Assembly: GCA_002427015.1 (NCBI GenBank)
Contig: DIPE01000073.1
Span: forward strand, 530-11,400
DNA length: 10,871 bases
From: Firmicutes bacterium UBA5496
GTDB taxonomy: Bacteria > Bacillota > Proteinivoracia > UBA4975
Direction of reading: 5' to 3'
Under the pieces are notes generated by a model, which saw nothing but the letters and a program-made list of their open reading frames with translations, was not told the DNA's origin and did no database searches. The position numbers were made by a program, and so were the translations under genes. Below are positions 6,616 through 10,871 of this stretch, one piece after another; position 1 is the stretch's first letter, and each line of letters starts with the position of its first letter.

Positions 6616-7347
6616 ATGATTGTCACGACCACGGACCTGCAGAACAGCTTTGGCAAGTATCTGCAACTCTGCCAGAACGAAGAGGTCATCATAACCAAGA
6701 ACGGGAAGAAAGTGGCCAAATTGCTGCCCTATACCGAGGACGGGACCCTGGGGCGCTGGCTGGTGGGTGAAGGTTCCCCCAGGTACAACACTAAGGGCAT
6801 CCGGGTAACTTACGAAGAGTACCTTAAGATGACCGAGGAAAGTGAAAACCGCTACGAGTACATCGACGGCGAGATTATCCTCTTGGCCTCTCCCCTCTAC
6901 CCCCACCAAAGGGCGGTGCGAGAAATACTTGGCGAGTTCACTGCCTGGTTCCGGGACAAGGACTGTGAGCCCCTGACCGCTCCCTTCGACGTCGTTCTCC
7001 ACCGCCTTGGGGATGCTGAAAAAATAAACTCTGTCCAACCCGACATCCTGGTCATCTGTGACCAAGACAAAATAGATGAAACAGGCAGGTATAGGGGAAC
7101 CCCTACTTTAGTAGTGGAGGTGCTCTCTGACTCCACCCGGAGCAGGGATTTGATTCAAAAGGTGGACCTGTATATGGAGAGCGGAGTGCAAGAATACTGG
7201 GTGGCAAACCCAGACAGCGCCGAAATATACATTTATGTCTTTGCCGATTACAAGCTTGCCAATATCCTCACCTTCAAGGGCGAAGAGCATGCCCAATCGG
7301 TATTCTTCCCAGGGCTGAAAGCGGACCTCAAACAGATCTTTGCCTAA
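6616..7347 (+). CDS. Phd/YefM antitoxin domain fused to Uma2 nuclease-like domain
   Basis: The 243-residue protein has two parts. Residues 1-39 (MIVTTTDLQNSFGKYLQL, then EVIITKNGKKVAKLLPY) match the Phd/YefM antitoxin fold, a dimeric DNA-binding module that normally represses its own toxin operon. Residues about 65-243 match the Uma2 family (PF05685, formerly DUF820), a putative PD-(D/E)XK nuclease fold: RYEYIDGE (79-86), H97, QPD with Asp143, VVEVLSDSTRS with Glu168, Lys182, and GVQEYWVANP (190-199). The nuclease-fold residues are all present. ATG 6616 is chosen for GGAGG 8 nt upstream; the protein then starts with the normal Phd beginning. It lies 28 nt before the nudix gene and probably shares its transcript. 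No separate toxin gene (RelE, Doc or YoeB type) follows. The Uma2 domain may be the effector or target, but its activity is unproven in general, so function is inferred. Confidence 0.85.
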   Translation: MIVTTTDLQNSFGKYLQLCQNEEVIITKNGKKVAKLLPYTEDGTLGRWLVGEGSPRYNTKGIRVTYEEYLKMTEESENRYEYIDGEIILLASPLYPHQRAVREILGEFTAWFRDKDCEPLTAPFDVVLHRLGDAEKINSVQPDILVICDQDKIDETGRYRGTPTLVVEVLSDSTRSRDLIQKVDLYMESGVQEYWVANPDSAEIYIYVFADYKLANILTFKGEEHAQSVFFPGLKADLKQIFA

Positions 7348-7375
7348 ACCCCCAACACCCGAGAGGAGAGTTACC

Positions 7376-7837
7376 ATGCAATATCCCAAACACATTGTCT
7401 ACGTAACAGGGATAATTGAGAATGAACAGGGAGAAATCTTGATGATCAAGAGTTCATACCGGCCGGGCTGGGAACCGCCTGGTGGAATAGTAGAATTTGG
7501 CGAGGATGCCATCACTGCAGTTATCCGGGAAGTCAAAGAAGAGACAGGCTATGATGTGAAAATTTCCGGTATTCTATCTGTGGTGCAAAATACCGGTTCC
7601 CCGGACAGCGAACCCAAATTCGGCTTGGTGTTTAAAGGGGAACCAACAGGCGGTCAATCCCAATCTAGCGCAGAATCTCTGGCCGTGGACTGGTTCCATC
7701 CTGACCAGGCATTAAAGTTAATTGAGGCAGAGGGTATGAAAGTCCGGGTTCTAGATGCCTTGGCCTTTGCCGGCAAAGTGAATTTCAAAGCCTATATATC
7801 CAAACCCAGTTTCCAGGTAGTTCGAGAGTTAAGATAG
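7376..7837 (+). CDS. Nudix hydrolase
   Basis: Hydrolase of nucleoside diphosphates linked to another group (X). The 153-residue protein has a perfect Nudix box, G-x5-E-x7-REVKEETGY, at residues 37-59 (Gly37, Glu43, Arg51, Glu52, Glu55, Glu56), preceded by GWEPPGG and an N-terminal strand IVYVTGIIENEQGEILMIK typical of the ADP-ribose/MutT-like fold. The substrate cannot be fixed from sequence: dNTP sanitation, ADP-ribose and mRNA cap-like hydrolysis all remain possible. ATG 7376 is chosen for GGAG 7 nt upstream; its initiation region (AGTTACCATG) is identical to that of the preceding phd-uma2 gene. The 28-nt gap without a promoter points to co-transcription with phd-uma2, and a terminator follows. 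Confidence 0.94.
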   Translation: MQYPKHIVYVTGIIENEQGEILMIKSSYRPGWEPPGGIVEFGEDAITAVIREVKEETGYDVKISGILSVVQNTGSPDSEPKFGLVFKGEPTGGQSQSSAESLAVDWFHPDQALKLIEAEGMKVRVLDALAFAGKVNFKAYISKPSFQVVRELR

Positions 7838-7839
7838 CC

Positions 7840-7875
7840 AAAAGCCCAGCTCTGCCAACAGGAGCTGGCCTTTTT
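7840..7875 (+). terminator. Rho-independent terminator after nudix
   Basis: Arms AAAAG-C-CCAGCTC and GAGCTGG-C-CTTTT: a 7-bp stem, one C/C mismatch and five more pairs, with a 9-nt loop and ending in a five-T run. It begins 2 nt after the stop codon. Confidence 0.85.
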
Positions 7876-7971
7876 GGATGTAGCTGTGGGCATTTACTGA
7901 TATTGATATCCAGGGAATCTGTTAACCAAGATATTGACAACAGTCTGTCTTCACTCCCCAATATGTGCTGG

Positions 7972-7992
7972 GGCTCGCGATGAATGCGAGCC
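7972..7992. repeat. Inverted repeat upstream of HTH-uma2
   Basis: Perfect 7-bp arms GGCTCGC / GCGAGCC around a 7-nt spacer. No T run follows, so it is not a terminator. It lies about 20-40 bp upstream of the -35 box at 8011. A second inverted repeat, CCGCTTT (7991-7997) / AAAGCGG (8027-8033), overlaps it and brackets the -35 region, and another CCGCTT occurs at 8007-8012. These are candidate binding sites for the MerR-like domain of the downstream gene; that is inference. Confidence 0.45.
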
Positions 7993-8010
7993 GCTTTCAG
8001 TTGACTCCGC

Positions 8011-8039
8011 TTGACTTAAGTTCGCAAAAGCGGTATCAT
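8011..8039 (+). promoter_or_regulatory. Promoter of HTH-uma2
   Basis: TTGACT (8011-8016), 17-nt spacer, TATCAT (8034-8039). The predicted start is near 8046, giving a very short leader beginning at the ribosome binding site. Its -35 flank TTGACTTAAG resembles TTGACTTTAG in the promoters at 2698 and 6554. A further TTGACT at 8001 lacks a matching -10. Confidence 0.6.
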
Positions 8040-8057
8040 TGTTTTGAGGTGATGGAA

Positions 8058-8795
8058 ATGCAGATGCCTTCTTTACTATCTGCCCAGGGGCTGGCCAAGG
8101 AAATCAACCTGCCCGTTCCCTTGCTCACCAGCTATACCAAATGCGGACTTATCCCCTTTGCCGCTCAGAAAGAAAACCAGTATTTATACTCACTCGCCGC
8201 TGTTCAGACAGCCCTGGCCCAAGGGGTGAGAGAGTTGAAAGCAGACTACAGCAGCAAGGATCCCTTTACCTATCAGGACTATCTATCTCTGCCCGAATCC
8301 ATGCTGCGCACTGAAATATTGGATGGGGTGCTGATTCAAGAACCTGCCCCGATAATTAAGCATCAGCAAGTTTTATCCCGACTCTTCCTTCCCTTACGCA
8401 GCTACTTTTCCCACAAGGATCCTAAAGGAATCGTATTTGTATCCCCAGTGGATGTAACCTTATCAGATACAGTGGTAGTCCAACCGGATATACTTTACAT
8501 CGCAAGCAGACACAGGGAAATTATCACGGAAACCCGGGTCAATGGCCCCCCAGATTTGGCAGTTGAAATCATTTCCCCTTCAAGTATTCGAAGAGATCGA
8601 GTGGTTAAGCTTGATTTATACCAGCGCTTCGCCATCCCCCATTACTGGTTGGTGGATGCCCCGGCCGAAACAATTGAAATCTATGCCCTAAGCACCGAAG
8701 GCATTTACCGCCGCACAGGCGAAGGAAACAATGGGATTATTTCAATTTCTGGTTTCCCCGATTTGACTTTGGATCTTGATGCCCTTTGGGCCTGA
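8058..8795 (+). CDS. Uma2 family protein with N-terminal MerR-like helix-turn-helix
   Basis: 245 residues in two parts. Residues about 4-55 (SLLSAQGLAKEINLPVPLLTSYTKCGLIP, then YLYSLAAVQTAL) look like a MerR/excisionase-type helix-turn-helix. Residues about 70-245 are a Uma2 domain (PF05685): TYQDYLSLPE, RTEILDG (84-90), H102, QPD with Asp144, AVEIISPSSIRRD with Glu170, Lys184 and HYWLVDAP (195-202). The Asp, Glu and Lys of the PD-(D/E)XK-like core are intact; the IDGE motif of its paralogue reads LDGV here. ATG 8058 is preferred because GAGGTG lies 6 nt upstream; ATGs at 8052 (too close) and 8064 (12 nt away) are alternatives, and starts further upstream precede the promoter. It is monocistronic with its own promoter and terminator, and converges on the serpin gene. 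Its biological role is unknown; the DNA-binding part suggests autoregulation or targeting. Confidence 0.83.
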   Translation: MQMPSLLSAQGLAKEINLPVPLLTSYTKCGLIPFAAQKENQYLYSLAAVQTALAQGVRELKADYSSKDPFTYQDYLSLPESMLRTEILDGVLIQEPAPIIKHQQVLSRLFLPLRSYFSHKDPKGIVFVSPVDVTLSDTVVVQPDILYIASRHREIITETRVNGPPDLAVEIISPSSIRRDRVVKLDLYQRFAIPHYWLVDAPAETIEIYALSTEGIYRRTGEGNNGIISISGFPDLTLDLDALWA

Positions 8796-8802
8796 ACAAG
8801 CC

Positions 8803-8835
8803 AACACCGCCCCTTTATAGGGAGCGGTGTTTTTT
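8803..8835 (+). terminator. Rho-independent terminator after HTH-uma2
   Basis: AACACCGC / GCGGTGTT 8-bp stem, a bulged A, three more C-G pairs and a 6-nt loop, followed by a T run to 8835. On the minus strand the hairpin lacks a T run, so it is at best a weak stop for the converging serpin transcript, for which no other terminator is seen in 8836-8901. Confidence 0.9.
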
Positions 8836-8901
8836 GGAGAATCGAGCGAGCCTCTACCGGCAACTGCCTCCTTACTAGGGTCAGGCATTGAGAGCACATT
8901 A

Positions 8902-10371
8902 TCAGTGGACTATAGGGTTATTGACCACCCCGATAAACAGCGGGGCATCGCCGGCGCCGCCGGTGATGGCGAAGATGAAGGGCCGGTCCAGCTTCATCTC
9001 GATGGTCTCCTGCGGGAGGCTGGAGCCGTAAAGTCTAATCTCGGTATAGGCAGCAGCTTCGCAGCCCTTCTCGTCAATGGAAATGGAGAGATTTTGCTGA
9101 ATCCCTGAGATGAACAGGGGTTTAGTTGAGGCCAGGCCGGTAAAATCAGCCTCTGCTGTAAAGGCCTGCTCTGCCCCAAGCTTTGTCAGAACCTCTTTGA
9201 GATTGTTTCGAGCTTTAAAATCGAATTTTGGAATAGAGAGAATAATCTCCCCGCCTTTTGCTGATTCTGAATCTATGGCTGTGAGCACATCTGCCAATTG
9301 CTCAGGGTCAGAAAGGATGTCATACGGAGATACACCTTCATCGGGCAGAAACAGAAGCATGCGCTGACCATTTTTGAAGTGGAGGGCCGTAATAAAGCAG
9401 TCTTCCTCCCGAACATAACCGCCCATAAAGGTCCTGTGCATAAAAGGCGCTTTTACCTTGCTGCCATCCGCCAAGTTGAAGATGTCTTTCTTGGTGAGCT
9501 TGGGATCAAACTCAGTGCTCCACTGGTCATAAAAGTAAACGGTGTTAAAGATGGACATCACTTGCTCATGACTTGTCTGAAACTCCCTGGGATCATTGCC
9601 AAGTTTACCGCCGGTATTTTCGGAAACCCAGCGGCTGATTTGCTTGGCTGTCTTCGCGTTGGAAAAATCCACGCTGAAAGAATGGGCGAAATAATCCCGG
9701 GCGACACGCTCTAAAAAAGCCTTTTCAAAATCTACATCCTCCTGAAGCCAAAGAGAATTGGCCAGAAGCAGCTTGCCGATTTCATTGTCGGTGTATAGAT
9801 TCTGATAGAGTTTGCTGCTTTCGCTTCTGACAAGATTGATGTCAGGCATCTGCAGCGCCTGCAGCAGCTCGGCCTGGGTACTGCCTGCCGCCCCCTCGCT
9901 GGCCAGGGCCAGGGCATAAAACAAGCTGAGGGGTGAATAAACCGAGTTCACCGATTGGTCTCCCTGGGCAAAAACCTCGGCTGCGGAAGAAAAGGCAAAT
10001 TGGCTGAGACTAGTTAAAAAATCCTGGTACACATCCTGTTTTTTAGCCCTTTTGCCAGCATAATCATGATAAGAGACCCCCTCGGGGTAGTCGGGGCTGG
10101 CAATGCCCATGGCCGGCTGAGGCGCATTGGCGGAAAAAACGCTGAAGAGCACTATTGCCAGGGCCGCCGCAGCAGCCACAAGCCCCTTCCAGGCAGGTTG
10201 CATAAGGAGTCTGCTTTTTGAAGGTTGTCTGGCGGCAGTCCTGGCCTTACCCAGGGCGCCTTTGCCTGCGGATTCCAGCCCCAGCAGTTCCTGCCCCCTA
10301 TCCAGGTCAGTTTCTGCCAGGGTTTCCGGGTCAACATGCTCAAACATATTGATTATGTCTCGATCCTTCAT
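8902..10371 (-). CDS. Membrane-anchored serpin with anti-sigma-like N-terminus
   Basis: 489 residues. A cytoplasmic segment (1-60, starting MKDRDIINMFEHVDPETLAE) is followed by one membrane span (about 62-82) and an extracellular serpin domain (about 114-489, normal serpin length). Serpin landmarks: SVYSPLSLFYALALASEGAAGST, NTVYFYDQW, the hinge EKGCEAAAYT (434-443) and the C-terminal signature LDRPFIFAI. The hinge has the small residues needed for loop insertion, so an inhibitory serpin is predicted. By the 17-residue rule P1 falls near Ser450 (YGSSL), not Arg or Lys. The span ends in ANA-Pro; Pro at +1 disfavours signal peptidase cleavage, and there is no lipobox, so the protein is probably anchored. 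The ATG lies 7 nt after the sigma factor stop. The position after an ECF sigma gene and the short acidic/basic cytoplasmic part suggest an anti-sigma role; this is inferred, as no zinc-binding anti-sigma motif is visible. Confidence 0.9.
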   Translation of the reverse strand: MKDRDIINMFEHVDPETLAETDLDRGQELLGLESAGKGALGKARTAARQPSKSRLLMQPAWKGLVAAAAALAIVLFSVFSANAPQPAMGIASPDYPEGVSYHDYAGKRAKKQDVYQDFLTSLSQFAFSSAAEVFAQGDQSVNSVYSPLSLFYALALASEGAAGSTQAELLQALQMPDINLVRSESSKLYQNLYTDNEIGKLLLANSLWLQEDVDFEKAFLERVARDYFAHSFSVDFSNAKTAKQISRWVSENTGGKLGNDPREFQTSHEQVMSIFNTVYFYDQWSTEFDPKLTKKDIFNLADGSKVKAPFMHRTFMGGYVREEDCFITALHFKNGQRMLLFLPDEGVSPYDILSDPEQLADVLTAIDSESAKGGEIILSIPKFDFKARNNLKEVLTKLGAEQAFTAEADFTGLASTKPLFISGIQQNLSISIDEKGCEAAAYTEIRLYGSSLPQETIEMKLDRPFIFAITGGAGDAPLFIGVVNNPIVH

Positions 10372-10378
10372 AGGTTGC

Positions 10379-10871
10379 TTAGCTCCCTTCTAAAGTTTCT
10401 TTCAGGGATTTGCGCAGCCGGGACAGGCGGCTGTCTACCGCCCCCCGGGTCAAGTTATAGCGCCGGGCAATAGCGGGAATGCTCTCCAAGGCAAAGAAAC
10501 GACGCACAAAGATACTGCGGTCCGGTTCCGGCAACCCCCGGATAAACTGATTGAACAGCCTGTGGAAAGCCTCCCTATTCAGGAAACGGTCACAGTTGTC
10601 CGGGACAACAAAGGCCTCTTCCGCAAAATCGCCGATACGAACCTGATTGCGCCGAAGATTCTTGCGCAGCTGGTCAATGGCCCGGCGCCGGGTAAGGAGG
10701 GCAACCCAGCCCTTCAGGGATGTGCGCTGCCGATTATAATTCGGCATGGACAGCCAGACATCATAAAAAGCGGAATTTACACATTCCAGCACATCCTCCT
10801 GATTGCCCAGCACCGACCGGGCAATTGCACAAGCCAGGCCACGGTATTTTTCAATCAGCCCTTCCAAGCCC
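10379..10871 (-). CDS. ECF RNA polymerase sigma factor, 5' end outside window
   Basis: Sigma-70 family regulator of the extracytoplasmic-function class, directing RNA polymerase to a small regulon. The visible 163 codons contain sigma region 2 (LIEKYRGLACAIARSVLGNQEDVLECVNSAFYDVW, then GWVALLTRRRAIDQLRK) and region 4 with its helix-turn-helix (LPEPDRSIFVRRFF, IPAIARRYNLTRGAVDSRLSRLRKSL). The frame is open to the window edge; a TTG at 10867 lacks support as the true start, since such proteins usually have 10-20 more residues before LIEKY. There is no fused C-terminal sensory domain. It is followed after 7 nt by the membrane-anchored serpin in the same operon, the position normally held by the cognate anti-sigma factor. 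Its promoter, probably autoregulated, lies outside the window. Confidence 0.93.
   Translation of the reverse strand, partial: GLEGLIEKYRGLACAIARSVLGNQEDVLECVNSAFYDVWLSMPNYNRQRTSLKGWVALLTRRRAIDQLRKNLRRNQVRIGDFAEEAFVVPDNCDRFLNREAFHRLFNQFIRGLPEPDRSIFVRRFFALESIPAIARRYNLTRGAVDSRLSRLRKSLKETLEGS

Noticed and set aside
7934..7964. TTGACA at 7934 as an additional promoter for HTH-uma2
   Set aside because: No acceptable -10 box at 16-18 nt; the nearest, CAATAT, needs a 19-nt spacer. The promoter at 8011-8039 is much better.
8836..8901. Minus-strand AAGGAGGCAGTTGCC, similar to the phd-uma2 start region, as a remnant gene start
   Set aside because: No start codon at the right spacing and no coding sequence follows; treated as chance.
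10126..10185. Cleavable signal peptide releasing a secreted serpin
   Set aside because: The hydrophobic segment is preceded by 60 residues, too long for a typical signal peptide, and the ANA site is followed by Pro, which disfavours signal peptidase I. Not fully excluded.
10865..10867. TTG at 10867 as the sigma factor start
   Set aside because: The frame remains open to the window edge and the protein would lack the usual residues before region 2; the true start is probably outside the window.

Overview
The window looks like chromosomal DNA of a Gram-positive bacterium (Bacillota, most likely a Clostridia-type lineage with near-even base composition). The reasons are consistent AAGGAGG-type ribosome binding sites, sigma-A style TTGACN-N17-TATNAT promoters, a perfect CIRCE heat-shock operator, a Bacillus-type ExoA nuclease, and an ECF sigma factor followed by a single-pass membrane partner. 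The lineage is inferred; no taxonomic marker gene is present.

Layout. 1-1646 (minus): 5' part of htpG (Hsp90), GTG start, with a strong promoter and CIRCE just upstream, so it is probably HrcA-controlled. 1826-2581 (plus): exoA/xth, a DNA-repair AP endonuclease, divergent from htpG and closed by a terminator. 2698-6500 (plus): an ABC transporter operon under one good promoter. It holds a possible tiny membrane peptide, two FtsX/MacB-type permeases of unequal size, and a LolD/MacB-type ATPase, closed by a perfect 11-bp hairpin terminator. 6554-7875 (plus): a Phd/YefM-type antitoxin domain fused to a Uma2 nuclease-fold domain, then a Nudix hydrolase, then a terminator. 8011-8835 (plus): a second Uma2 protein carrying a different N-terminal DNA-binding-like domain (MerR-like helix-turn-helix), with its own promoter, upstream inverted repeats and a terminator. 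10871-8902 (minus): an ECF sigma factor (5' end outside the window) followed 7 nt later by a membrane-anchored serpin whose short cytoplasmic N-terminus sits where an anti-sigma domain would be.

How the genes may work together. The most striking unit is the sigma factor/serpin pair. The architecture (cytoplasmic segment, one membrane span, extracellular serpin with an intact hinge) suggests either a surface protease inhibitor controlled by its own sigma factor, or a sensor in which protease attack on the serpin loop is relayed to the sigma factor. The second notable unit is the pair of Uma2 proteins, each fused to a different putative DNA-binding module, flanking a Nudix hydrolase. Both have intact PD-(D/E)XK-like residues, and both are preceded by palindromic elements that could be autoregulatory operators. 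The promoters of the ABC operon and of both uma2 genes share a TTGACTTWAG -35 region.
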